Assembly: GCF_004526235.1 (NCBI RefSeq)
Contig: NZ_CP038159.1
Location: 3,844,001 to 3,908,000 of the forward strand
DNA from: Sphingobacterium sp. CZ-2
GTDB taxonomy: Bacteria > Bacteroidota > Bacteroidia > Sphingobacteriales > Sphingobacteriaceae
Length of the DNA: 64,000 bases
Direction of reading: 5' to 3'
Below the pieces are notes generated by a model, which ran no database searches, had not been told where the DNA came from, and saw only the letters and a program-made list of their open reading frames with translations. How positions within the stretch are numbered: position 1 is the first letter of the stretch; each line of letters starts with the position of its first letter. A program made the position numbers and the translations under genes. Of this stretch, positions 1 through 9,022 are shown piece after piece.

Positions 1-2
1 CC

Positions 3-605
3 ATTGTGGATGCAGATCGTTATAAGAACTTCGTGACCTTCTGCCCTTATGATGGTCACTTATACACCCGGTACCGCGATGGGAAGATCGCAAAAATCAA
101 TCCGGAAACAATGGAAGCAAAAATCGTTCATCAAGGTCCATATGGATCTCAGTATGGACAGGCGATCAACCCTAAAAAACCATGGTTATTATACATCACT
201 TTACACTCCAATGCCTCTCCAACGGAATTTAGACAGGGGATATCGGTATTAGACCTACGCGACCCGAATGGTTCAGGAGGTTTTAAAAGAATGAATGCGC
301 CTGGAGGAAGCGGTTTCCGTGATGGCCCAATTGCTGATGCCCTATTCAATTTTCCAAAGGACATCAAATTTGATAACGATGGGAACATGTTTGTTGCCGA
401 TTATGGAAACCATTGTATTCGTATGGTATCTGCGGACAACATCGTAACTACAGTTGCCGGGCAACCTGGAACTGCTGGCTACAAAGATGGTGGACCCGTA
501 GAATCCATGTTCAATCAACCTTGGGGCGTTGCAGTAAACGAACAGGGCGATATTTATATCGCAGACTGGAGTAATGCGCGCATCCGAAAACTGGTGATCG
601 AATAA
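3..605 (+). CDS. NHL-repeat protein, C-terminal part (5' end outside window)
   Basis: The reading frame is open to the left window edge, so this is the last ~200 residues of a longer protein; a GTG at 6 is only an internal codon. At least two NHL/beta-propeller blades are visible, with the pattern FPKDIKFDNDGNMFVADYGN followed by a CIRM segment, and QPWGVAVNEQGDIYIADWSN followed by an ARIRKL segment at the very end. In Bacteroidota such proteins, often with an N-terminal IPT/TIG domain, are surface or periplasmic glycan-binding partners of SusC/SusD. The stop lies 47 nt before the susC start on the same strand, which fits one operon. The N-terminal lipobox and any IPT domain cannot be seen here. 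Binding role is inferred. Confidence 0.8.
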   Translation: MVDADRYKNFVTFCPYDGHLYTRYRDGKIAKINPETMEAKIVHQGPYGSQYGQAINPKKPWLLYITLHSNASPTEFRQGISVLDLRDPNGSGGFKRMNAPGGSGFRDGPIADALFNFPKDIKFDNDGNMFVADYGNHCIRMVSADNIVTTVAGQPGTAGYKDGGPVESMFNQPWGVAVNEQGDIYIADWSNARIRKLVIE

Positions 606-652
606 TTAGGCAAATCAACCTTTCCAACAAATTTATACTAGCTTAAATTAAA

Positions 653-3600
653 ATGAAGATATTTCAAACGATCTGTTTGCTGTTTCTATGCCTTACTTTT
701 CCTTCGGCATACGCACAGGAAACAAAAGAATTGACCATTGCCGGAACAGTGGTTAATGAACAGGGCAACCCCATGCCAAGTGTAACAATTTTTATCAAAG
801 ACCGCCCATCTGCAGGTACATCTACCGATGCTGATGGTAAGTTCAACATCCAAGCGATATATGGGGATAAGATTGTATTCAGTCATACGGGATATGAGAA
901 TGTAGAACATGTTGCTGTGGAATCTACGACAGCCCTACGCATTCAAATCGCTGAGAAAAGTGCCGACATCGATGAAGTCATAGTGGTTGGACTTGGAAAT
1001 ACCCAGCGTAAGATTAGCTCTGTAGGAGCTATCACCACCGTTGATGTGAAATCGCTACAGACACCGGCACCTTCCATGGCCAATCTATTGGGTGGTCGTG
1101 CTGCTGGGGTTATCTCTTTGCAGTCAAGCGGTGAACCGGGGAAAAACATTTCCGAATTCTGGGTTCGTGGTATCGGTACATTCGGTGCTAATAGTAGCGC
1201 CCTGGTATTGATCGACGGTCTAGAAGGTGACCTGAACACCATTGACCCTGCCGATGTGGAAAGCTTTTCCATCCTAAAAGATGCTTCAGCCACTGCAGTT
1301 TACGGGGTAAGGGGTGCAAATGGTGTGGTATTGGTAACCACGAAAAGGGGGTTGGTAGACCGGATCCAGATCACGGCCAGAGCCAACTCTACCTTATCGG
1401 TCCTGAATAAATTACCTAACTACTTAGGTGCTTATGAATATGCGCAATTAGCGAATGAAGCAACTGCCGTTCGCGGACAAAGCCCATTGTACGATCAAAC
1501 AGAAATGGGGATCATCCGGGATGGATTAGACCCAGATATGTATCCGGATGTGAATTGGCAAAATGAAATCCTGAACAAAAACTATTGGAGGCAGAGTTAT
1601 TATGTTTCCGGTAGAGGTGGTTCAGAGGTAGCTCGCTACTTCTTAAGTTTGGGAGGTAAGAGTGAAACTGCTGCTTATAAGGTAGACAAGAATAGTGTAT
1701 ATAGTTCGAATGTGGGATTTGACACGTATAACTACCGCATCAACCTGGATCTGAACCTGACCAAGACCACGAAAGTCTTCTTGGGATCCGATGGTTTCCT
1801 TTCTAAATTAGACCAACCTGGTGTGGCCAATACGGAATACATCTGGAGAACACAATCCAGATTGACGCCATTGTCCATTCCTACACAATATTCGAACGGC
1901 ATGCTTCCGGGAATCGGAGGCGACGACCGTTCATCGCCGTATGTGATGATCAACCGCACGGGTAGAGCATCCGATCAAGCCTTTAAAGGAAAGGTTACAT
2001 TGGCGTTGAACCAAGACCTGAACCCTTTGGTGAAAGGTTTGAAATTCCGCGCGCAAGGAGCTTACGATATCCACAGTTTCTTTAATGAAAGAAGAAGGGT
2101 ACAACCGGCATTACATAAAGCATTGAGCCGTGCGGCTGATGGTTCATTGGTGATGCAAGAAGTGGTACAGGAGCAAAAGGCTACTTATACCAAAGGCATC
2201 AGCCAATACCGTAAGTTCCACTTGGAATCGGTCCTTAATTACGACCAGCAATTTGGAACGGATCATCGTACTTCCGCTCTGGTATACTACTACATCAGTG
2301 ATGCGAAGAATACCGTTGATGCAACGGGCAACTTAGAGGCGATTCCTTTGCGCTATCAAGGGGTATCCAGTCGATTGACCTACGGATTCCGGGATACTTA
2401 TCTATTGGATGTGAACTTCGGGTACACCGGTTCTGAAAACTTCCAGCCGGGCAGACAATATGGATTTTTCCCATCAGTTGCTTTAGGATGGGTTCCAACA
2501 AGCTATAAATTCATGCAGGAATCAGCTCCTTGGTTGAACTACTTCAAGATCAGGGCATCCTACGGTTCCGTGGGTAATGACCGTATATCCAGCATTCGAT
2601 TCCCCTATTTGACGAAAGTGGATGTTAAAGATGATGATGTATGGGGTGTTGGAGGCATTGAAACCATTATGGAAACCCGTATTGGAGCAGATAATTTGGC
2701 CTGGGAAAGAGCTGTGAAGTCTAACATTGGTTTTGAAGGAAAGCTCTTCAACAATAAAATCGACTTTGTAATCGATTTCTTTAGCGATCAGCGGAACGGT
2801 ATTTTCCAACAACGTGTTCAGGTTCCTGAATATGTGGGGGTAATTTCGAATCCATTTGCCAATGTAGGCCGCATGAAGAGTTCGGGTATCGATGGAAACT
2901 TGAGCTACACCACCAACCTGTCCAAAGATTTTGGAATCACCTTAAGAGGTAATTTCACCTATTCTAAAAACGTTGTTCAAAACTGGGAGCAGGCTTATTT
3001 AGAATATCCATATTTAGAATTCAATGGCTTTCCATACAACTCCATTCGGGGTTATCAAGCCTTGGGACTATTCAAGAACGAGGAGGAAATCAAATATAGC
3101 CCTAAACAAACTTTTGGCACCGTACTTCCTGGCGACATCAAATACAAAGATGTGAATGGTGACGGTACGATCGATAAATTGGATATGGTTCCTTTAACCC
3201 ACAGTAACTATCCATTAACGATGTTTGGTTTCGGAGGAGAATTCCGCTATAAGGCACTAACCTTAGGTGTATTGTTCAAAGGGACTGGAAGAACGAATTT
3301 CTTCTATGTAGGACAGCGTATGCAAGTGAATAATGTTTGGGAAACCAATGGAATGGGCTATATGCCGTTCTTTGAAGGGAACCTAGGGAATGTTCTGGAT
3401 ATTGCCGCTGATCCCGCAAACCGTTGGATACCGATGGACTATGCCATAGCAAATGGCATCGATCCTTCCTTGGCTGAAAATCCGAATGCAAGATTCCCAC
3501 GTTTACAATATGGAAATAACCAGAACAACAGCCAGATCTCCAATTTCTGGCAAGGTGATTCCCGCTATATCCGTTTGGAAGAGATCACCTTGAACTACAA

Positions 3601-3778
3601 TGTGAACCCTAATTTCATGAAGCGTATCGGGGTATCTTCAATGGACATCCAATTTGTAGGAAACAACCTGTACGTTTGGGATAAGGTCAAAATTTTTGAT
3701 CCCGAGCAAGCCGCATGGAATGGCCGTAAATATCCAATTCCATCAACTTATTCTGTACAGTTGTACTTGAACTTCTAA
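653..3778 (+). CDS. SusC/RagA-family TonB-linked outer-membrane protein
   Basis: A 1041-residue outer-membrane importer of the SusC type. Residues 1-22 form a signal peptide ending AYAQ. Residues ~27-105 are a carboxypeptidase-regulatory-like (CarbopepD_reg_2) domain. A TonB-box-like DEVIVVG at 108-114 is followed by the plug domain to about residue 235, which ends in the typical ANGVVLVTTKRG. The rest is the beta barrel, ending in an aromatic residue (YLNF) as usual for BamA substrates. SusC forms the TonB-driven pore under its SusD lid and takes up oligosaccharides or peptides. The SusD gene follows after 18 nt. The substrate cannot be read from the sequence, because no glycoside hydrolase lies next to it in this window. 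Confidence 0.95.
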   Translation: MKIFQTICLLFLCLTFPSAYAQETKELTIAGTVVNEQGNPMPSVTIFIKDRPSAGTSTDADGKFNIQAIYGDKIVFSHTGYENVEHVAVESTTALRIQIAEKSADIDEVIVVGLGNTQRKISSVGAITTVDVKSLQTPAPSMANLLGGRAAGVISLQSSGEPGKNISEFWVRGIGTFGANSSALVLIDGLEGDLNTIDPADVESFSILKDASATAVYGVRGANGVVLVTTKRGLVDRIQITARANSTLSVLNKLPNYLGAYEYAQLANEATAVRGQSPLYDQTEMGIIRDGLDPDMYPDVNWQNEILNKNYWRQSYYVSGRGGSEVARYFLSLGGKSETAAYKVDKNSVYSSNVGFDTYNYRINLDLNLTKTTKVFLGSDGFLSKLDQPGVANTEYIWRTQSRLTPLSIPTQYSNGMLPGIGGDDRSSPYVMINRTGRASDQAFKGKVTLALNQDLNPLVKGLKFRAQGAYDIHSFFNERRRVQPALHKALSRAADGSLVMQEVVQEQKATYTKGISQYRKFHLESVLNYDQQFGTDHRTSALVYYYISDAKNTVDATGNLEAIPLRYQGVSSRLTYGFRDTYLLDVNFGYTGSENFQPGRQYGFFPSVALGWVPTSYKFMQESAPWLNYFKIRASYGSVGNDRISSIRFPYLTKVDVKDDDVWGVGGIETIMETRIGADNLAWERAVKSNIGFEGKLFNNKIDFVIDFFSDQRNGIFQQRVQVPEYVGVISNPFANVGRMKSSGIDGNLSYTTNLSKDFGITLRGNFTYSKNVVQNWEQAYLEYPYLEFNGFPYNSIRGYQALGLFKNEEEIKYSPKQTFGTVLPGDIKYKDVNGDGTIDKLDMVPLTHSNYPLTMFGFGGEFRYKALTLGVLFKGTGRTNFFYVGQRMQVNNVWETNGMGYMPFFEGNLGNVLDIAADPANRWIPMDYAIANGIDPSLAENPNARFPRLQYGNNQNNSQISNFWQGDSRYIRLEEITLNYNVNPNFMKRIGVSSMDIQFVGNNLYVWDKVKIFDPEQAAWNGRKYPIPSTYSVQLYLNF

Positions 3779-3796
3779 CCCTTAACCGTAAAGACA

Positions 3797-5830
3797 ATGA
3801 AAAAACAACTCATAAAAAGGATCGTGCAAGCAGGGCTTTTGGTTACTACGGTATTCATGAGCAGCTCTTGTAAAGACTATCTAAATATCGACAATTATTT
3901 CGATGACGAATTCAATATTGATTCTGCCTTCAGTAACACCCGTAATATAGAGGCCTTCATGTGGGGTGCAGCATCGATGTTCCCAGATGAATCCAATACC
4001 GTAAGGTTTGGCTTCACTCCTGGACCAATGGCAACCGATGAAGGATTCAATGGATTGACCGGAACCGGAACCACCAACGTGTATTACGGGATGGATTTTG
4101 TAACTGGGAACATCACGCCAGATTATTACGGAGCAGGTGCTGGAGCCAACGATTACAACTTGAATCAGTGGAATCGCTATTACAAGATCATCCGTAAAGC
4201 AAATAGTATCTTGGCCAATCTGGATGTACCAAGAGATCTAACGAATGCCGATCGATTACGTATCGAGGGGTATACCCGCTTTATCCGAGCTTATGCTTAT
4301 TATAACATCATAGTGGATTACGGTCCGGCCATTTTATTGGGCGATGAGGTGGTTAACACGAATGAGCCGATCGAATATTACGACCGCCCTAGAGCAACCT
4401 ATGATGAGACCATGGAATACACCTGTGCGGAATTTGAAAAAGCCGCTGCATTGATGCCGAAAGAAATCTCCATTCTGGATTTCGGTCGTCCGAGCCAGGG
4501 CGCTGCCTATGCCTTGATCGCTCGCTTGAGATTGATCCATGCATCTCCATTGTTCAATGGTGGACCAGTAGCCAATTCCTATTTTGGAAACTGGACACGT
4601 AAAACAGATAATGTACATTATGTTTCCCAACAATATGATGAGAAACGATGGGCGGTAGCCGCTGCAGCCGCCAAACGCGTGATGGAAATGGGGAAATACA
4701 AACTCTATACCGTTGTTGCTGATGCAAATACGCCTGAGTTACCAAAAAATGTCACTTCCGACCCCAACTTCTATAGTGCCTTCCCGAATGGAGCAGGTGG
4801 TATTGATGCCTTCAAATCCTACTCGGATATCTTTACCGGAGAAGCAGTACCTGGAATCAATCCGGAGGTTATCTGGGGAAGAAACACAGAATACCTGAAT
4901 GCTTATATCAATTTAGGTTCCTTTCCACCTTCCTTAGGCGGTTGGGGTAGGTTCTGTGTTACCCAAAAGGTAGTTGATGCTTATTTAATGGATGATGGTC
5001 GCACGAAAGAAGAAGCTTCGGTAGATGGCTATTATTCAGAGACAGGTTTTACCACATCTCCTAAAAGATTCTCAGGTTATCCATTGAATTCTGGTGTTTA
5101 CAATATGTACAACAATCGCGAAATGCGTTTCTATGCATCGGTCGGATTCAACGAAGCCGTTTGGCAAGCAGGATCAAGTACGACCTTGAACAATTATACC
5201 GCGAAATATTATTACCAAGATGCAGATGGTCGTGGCGGAGTTACTGCCACTTCACCTAACTATCCGATCACAGGTTATGTGATCAAGAAATACAACCACC
5301 CTATGGATGCATTTCAAGGTACGGGTGCACGTAGGATCAAAAAAGCATACTCGATTATCCGGTATGCCGAAATCCTGTTATCCTATGCAGAAGCGTTGAA
5401 TAACATCACGGGTAGTCACTCTGTTCAATTAGGCGATAAAACCTATACCATCAGCCGTGATGCGGAAGAGATCCAGAAAGCATTCAACCAGGTTCGTTAT
5501 AGAGCAGGACTTCCAGGGTTGACAAGTTCACAAACAGGAAGCAGAGCTGAAATTCAGAAACAGATTGAACGCGAACGTATGGTAGAATTCCTTTGGGAAA
5601 ACAGACGCTATTATGATGTTCGACGCTGGGGAATCATGGAAGAAACCGAACGTGAACCTATCCGTGGTATGAACCCGGATGGTGCTACGAAGGAGACCTA
5701 TTACCAACGCGTAATCCCTGGTACTTCCTCTTTCTTAACCCGTGTAGTGGACAAAAAACTGGTTTGGGTTCCGATTCCACGTACAGAAATGAGAAGATTG
5801 CCTTCTTTGGATCAAAACCCAGGTTATTAG
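3797..5830 (+). CDS. SusD/RagB-family nutrient-binding lipoprotein
   Basis: A 677-residue surface lipoprotein. The N terminus is a lipoprotein signal with lipobox SSSC, putting the acylated cysteine at residue 25, followed by KDYLNI, the usual start of SusD proteins. The helical TPR-like core includes the family features RFIRAYAYYNIIVDYG and, near the end, RYAEILLSYAEALN and RERMVEFLWENRRYYDVRRW. It is expected to cap the SusC protein encoded 18 nt upstream and capture the ligand at the cell surface. It is somewhat longer than the ~500-600 residues typical of the family, with extra loop sequence in the C-terminal half. The ligand is unknown. Confidence 0.95.
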   Translation: MKKQLIKRIVQAGLLVTTVFMSSSCKDYLNIDNYFDDEFNIDSAFSNTRNIEAFMWGAASMFPDESNTVRFGFTPGPMATDEGFNGLTGTGTTNVYYGMDFVTGNITPDYYGAGAGANDYNLNQWNRYYKIIRKANSILANLDVPRDLTNADRLRIEGYTRFIRAYAYYNIIVDYGPAILLGDEVVNTNEPIEYYDRPRATYDETMEYTCAEFEKAAALMPKEISILDFGRPSQGAAYALIARLRLIHASPLFNGGPVANSYFGNWTRKTDNVHYVSQQYDEKRWAVAAAAAKRVMEMGKYKLYTVVADANTPELPKNVTSDPNFYSAFPNGAGGIDAFKSYSDIFTGEAVPGINPEVIWGRNTEYLNAYINLGSFPPSLGGWGRFCVTQKVVDAYLMDDGRTKEEASVDGYYSETGFTTSPKRFSGYPLNSGVYNMYNNREMRFYASVGFNEAVWQAGSSTTLNNYTAKYYYQDADGRGGVTATSPNYPITGYVIKKYNHPMDAFQGTGARRIKKAYSIIRYAEILLSYAEALNNITGSHSVQLGDKTYTISRDAEEIQKAFNQVRYRAGLPGLTSSQTGSRAEIQKQIERERMVEFLWENRRYYDVRRWGIMEETEREPIRGMNPDGATKETYYQRVIPGTSSFLTRVVDKKLVWVPIPRTEMRRLPSLDQNPGY

Positions 5831-5850
5831 GAAATTTAAAATAGAGCAAC

Positions 5851-6747
5851 ATGAAACGTAAATATATAGCGATGTTGGCACTTCCCTTGGTGCTGACTTC
5901 ATGCAAGGACAACGAGATTTTTGAAAAGGAAATGTATAAAAATGTGGTGGCCTTGATCAGCAGCAGTTACCATAATACTTTTCAGGAAGTAGTCCCTTTA
6001 ACCGGTGAGGAATATACCGGGTATATCGCAGCTTCCTCTGGCGGTACAGATGTTCCGGCAAGCAATATGGTCATCCAATTGGAGGAAGACCAAGCTGCCT
6101 TGGATAAATACAATAGGGCCCTTTATGATGCGGATGAAAAACTCTATGCAAAGCTTCTTCCTCGCGACAAGTATGTGATCGAAGATTATAAGATCCAGAT
6201 CAATGCTGGCGAACGCACAGGAAGGACCATGGTTAAATTACGTGCTGATGGTCTTTCTCCTGATTCGACTTATTTTATTTCCCTAAAAGCCACGGAAACC
6301 CCTGGGGTGGAACTTAACACACTAAAGAGCACTATTCTTTACCAGATCCAGATAAGGAATGATTATGCATCTCAGGCGACGAACTCCCTTTACACCATGA
6401 CCGGAGCTGCAAATGAAATAGTCACTGCAGGAAACAAAAAAATGTTCCCTCTAGCCAAAAACACCGTAAGATTAATTACCGGAACGGAAGCCTTTGAAAA
6501 CAATCTGGAGCACATCAATAAAACTTCCATGGTTTTAGAGGTGGACGAAGATAAAAAAGTAACCATCAAACCCTTTAAAGATCTTCAGATCAAACAGCTC
6601 GATGGGGACAGTAGATATCCTAACACGTATACTTTAGAGGAGATTTATGGAAGAAAGTTCCATGTTTTTCTGTTGAGTTATGAGTATACCATCAACAAAA
6701 AAACAATCCACATGCAAGAGGAACTCCGGATGGAAATCACCAATTAA
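5851..6747 (+). CDS. Surface lipoprotein, DUF1735/DUF4361-like, of the SusCD locus
   Basis: A 298-residue lipoprotein starting MKRKYIAML with lipobox LTSC (Cys18). The N-terminal half, with a segment reading ERTGRTMVKLRADGLSPDST, looks like the DUF1735 beta-sandwich. The C-terminal half, ending in YTINKKTIHMQEELRMEI, resembles DUF4361. Proteins of this kind are commonly the extra surface glycan-binding partner (SusE/F-position) in Bacteroidota uptake loci. It starts 20 nt after the susD stop and is followed by a strong terminator, so it is the last gene of the operon. The domain names are from memory of the pattern and were not searched. The ligand-binding role is inferred from position. Confidence 0.75.
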   Translation: MKRKYIAMLALPLVLTSCKDNEIFEKEMYKNVVALISSSYHNTFQEVVPLTGEEYTGYIAASSGGTDVPASNMVIQLEEDQAALDKYNRALYDADEKLYAKLLPRDKYVIEDYKIQINAGERTGRTMVKLRADGLSPDSTYFISLKATETPGVELNTLKSTILYQIQIRNDYASQATNSLYTMTGAANEIVTAGNKKMFPLAKNTVRLITGTEAFENNLEHINKTSMVLEVDEDKKVTIKPFKDLQIKQLDGDSRYPNTYTLEEIYGRKFHVFLLSYEYTINKKTIHMQEELRMEITN

Positions 6748-6755
6748 AATTTATA

Positions 6756-6785
6756 AAAGCGACCCTCGGGTCGCTTTCTTTTATT
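6756..6785 (+). terminator. Rho-independent terminator of the first SusCD operon
   Basis: A 9-bp perfect stem (AAAGCGACC/GGTCGCTTT) with a CTCG tetraloop is followed by TTTCTTTT-rich sequence. It begins 9 nt after the stop of the DUF4361-like gene and so closes the operon. Confidence 0.85.
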
Positions 6786-6863
6786 TGATGAAGGCTTTAC
6801 AAGCCAATTTTGCAATTAGCAGAACTTTCCCTTCCCCACTTTGTTATAATAGAAAGAGCGATC

Positions 6864-7046
6864 ATGAGCAAACAGGAAAAAGCCCCATACAGAGAATCAG
6901 AACAAATCAAGGAAACGGAGAAAAACAGGAAATATCCCACTCCAGAGGAAAAGAAAACCAACGTGGAAGACAATACAGGAAAAAGGCCAGAAAAGGACAC
7001 TAATCCCCTGCCTCCAAACCCAAATAAAGTAGATGACCACGATTAA
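6864..7046 (+). CDS. Small hydrophilic protein of unknown function
   Basis: A 60-residue protein from the ATG at 6864 (MSKQEKAPYRES) to a TAA. The frame is open further upstream to 6810, but that extension is a short hydrophobic stretch lying just behind the terminator, so the internal ATG is preferred. The sequence is extremely rich in Lys, Glu, Asn and Pro, with no hydrophobic core, signal peptide or cysteine. It is probably intrinsically disordered. Stand-alone small proteins of this composition are common in Sphingobacteriaceae. I do not recognise a named family. It could also be a chance reading frame, but the low-complexity charged composition and clean start argue for a gene. Confidence 0.5.
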   Translation: MSKQEKAPYRESEQIKETEKNRKYPTPEEKKTNVEDNTGKRPEKDTNPLPPNPNKVDDHD

Positions 7047-7258
7047 AGCAGTCGTTTCCTATTAGTTAATACAATTAAAACAGTTTTAATAGCCCCTTCT
7101 ATCCAATAAATGTTGTTGATTTTAGTTTTTCTTAGCTTTAAACAAGAAAGGCATGATCGCAATCTTGAAATAATACGCATAAACCGATCATTTAAAATAA
7201 TGTTTTTCAAATTTGCGGATTCTCATTGGATTCAATTATATTTTCGGAAATTAAGGGC

Positions 7259-8275
7259 ATGACAGAGAAAAACAACTACTTGATCTATATACGTGTTATT
7301 GCAACTATCTTTGTAGTTTTGATACATGCCTCGACAGGCTTTCTTTACCGGATCAATACAGCGGGATTTGATTGGAATTACGCCAATTGGATCAATGCTG
7401 CCACCAGATGTTCTGTACCTATTTTTATTATCATTTCCGGGTTTTTGCTGATCCCTAAGGATGAAGACACCTGGACTTTCTACAAAAAACGTATTCCGAA
7501 GTTACTTTATCCTTTTGCCTTCTGGACCCTTGTCTACTTGATCTATTATTTCTACCGGTATACCAATTTTGAGTCACTATCCACAGAAAAAATATGGTCC
7601 ATTAGTTTTGATAAGATTCTACATGGAGCCAATGCCCACCTATGGTATCTATATATGATCATAGGGCTTTACCTGGCGATCCCCTTTCTAAGAAAATTAC
7701 TGATACGATCTTCCACCAGTGAAATGGAAGTGTTTTTGGTTCTGTGGTTATTATCGATGTGCTTCAGCAATAAATCATTGTACAAAGTCATGCCCAAATT
7801 TGATCTGACCTTTTTTTCGGGTTATGTTGGTTACTTGGTTTTGGGATACTACTTAAGCGTTAAAAACTTTGATTTTAAAAAGAGCTGGTTTGTATTTGCT
7901 TTTCTTTATTTATTGATGGTTGTCATCGGCGCCGTCGGCACGAACATCCTTAACCAAGGAGCTAAAAGGCTGGATCCCTTCTTTTATAATTATGTTTTTG
8001 TAACCACTACCATCGCCGCCGGATCACTCTTTCTTTGGGTTAAGGAATGGACCCAGAATCTTCAAGTTCCAGCTTGGATAGCAACAATTGACAAATATAG
8101 CTTTGGGATTTACCTTTGCCATATTATTCCGTTGAACTTCTTGCATCCACTGATTTCCAAATTTTTCAGCACAGCTTGGGTTATCCCTCTAGCAACCATC
8201 AGCACGATCATAGTTTCCATAGGTATTACGTTTTTAATTCGAAAGCTGCCCTATGGAAAATATGCCAGTGGCTAG
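7259..8275 (+). CDS. Membrane acyltransferase, acyltransferase-3 (OafA/WecH) family
   Basis: A 338-residue integral membrane protein from the ATG at 7259 (MTEKNNYLIYIRVIAT). A TTG at 7226 in the same frame is a less likely start. About ten hydrophobic segments are visible. The N-terminal motif YIRVIATIFVVLIHAS carries the conserved histidine of the acyltransferase-3 family, and SVPIFIIISGFLL is the second family signature. These enzymes transfer acetyl or other acyl groups to surface glycans or lipids at the inner membrane. The gene stands alone between the terminated SusCD operon and the remnant AraC gene, whose stop faces it only 10 nt away. The substrate is unknown. Confidence 0.85.
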   Translation: MTEKNNYLIYIRVIATIFVVLIHASTGFLYRINTAGFDWNYANWINAATRCSVPIFIIISGFLLIPKDEDTWTFYKKRIPKLLYPFAFWTLVYLIYYFYRYTNFESLSTEKIWSISFDKILHGANAHLWYLYMIIGLYLAIPFLRKLLIRSSTSEMEVFLVLWLLSMCFSNKSLYKVMPKFDLTFFSGYVGYLVLGYYLSVKNFDFKKSWFVFAFLYLLMVVIGAVGTNILNQGAKRLDPFFYNYVFVTTTIAAGSLFLWVKEWTQNLQVPAWIATIDKYSFGIYLCHIIPLNFLHPLISKFFSTAWVIPLATISTIIVSIGITFLIRKLPYGKYASG

Positions 8276-8285
8276 AAAAGAATTG

Positions 8286-9022
8286 CTAACAAGACTGATG
8301 AATTCGCACTTCTTGCGGCTTCATATGAAAATATACAAAATACACCTTGACGAAATGATGCCAATATTTAAAACCGGTCAAGAAAGCAATCTCCTTGATT
8401 TCTAATTCAGAGTTTAAAAGAAGATCTTTTGCACGCTTTAATTTTTGCTTTCGGATATAGCTGAAAACCGTATCGCCAAATATATCCTTGAACGCATTTT
8501 TCAATTTATATTCATTGATTCCAAATTTACGCATTATTGTTTTTAAATGTAATCCTCATGAAAATGTTCATTTAAATACCTACTTATACTAAGAATAGTT
8601 TCCACATCATGCTGAGACCATTTTTTAACGGTCAGCTGATTGCTCGCACCAGCAAAAACAGTAATGATCAATTCTAATGCCTTTGTTCTAATAAACTGTT
8701 TGGCAAATTCTGATTGATAGGAGTGATTCAACAATTCCTCGATTAAACTTTTTTGATATTCATTGATCAGGGCTGCATCCCGGTAAAAGGTATAATTCTT
8801 TAATAAAAAATGTTCCTTTAGTTGTTTTTCGGAATAACCCTGTGTTTTAAGCAATTCAAATAAAAAATCCTCCTCAATGTGAATATCTAAAACCTTTCTA
8901 GAACTGGTATACTCAATAAATCCATTAGTTTTAGGGATATTGATAAATTGATAATGATTTCCTGGAATAACAATAGCCATTTTATTGACACTTTCAAAAT
9001 TGGAATTCCCTTCTATTTCCAT
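8286..9022 (-). pseudogene. AraC-family regulator, frameshifted and probably N-truncated
   Basis: Two minus-strand frames make one AraC-type regulator. The upstream piece (9022 to 8543) reads MEIEGNSNFESVNKMAIVIP, then an effector-domain-like region, and ends HFHEDYI-stop. The downstream piece (8534 to 8286) has MRKFGINEYKLKNAFKDIFG, then the second helix-turn-helix IKEIAFLTGFKYWHHFVKVY. Dropping to the next frame after DYI restores a continuous AraC sequence (about DYI-x-KTIMRKFGINEYKLK), so one base has been lost near 8538-8546. The reconstructed protein is only ~245 residues, while family members with this body are usually ~300-330, and the frame upstream of 9022 is closed. It therefore probably lost its 5' end too. 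Non-functional as it stands. Confidence 0.75.

Noticed and set aside
6680-7003. A 107-codon frame running through the terminator after the DUF4361-like gene
   Set aside because: It begins inside the upstream gene in another frame and crosses a strong hairpin. The shorter hydrophilic frame at 6864 is preferred.
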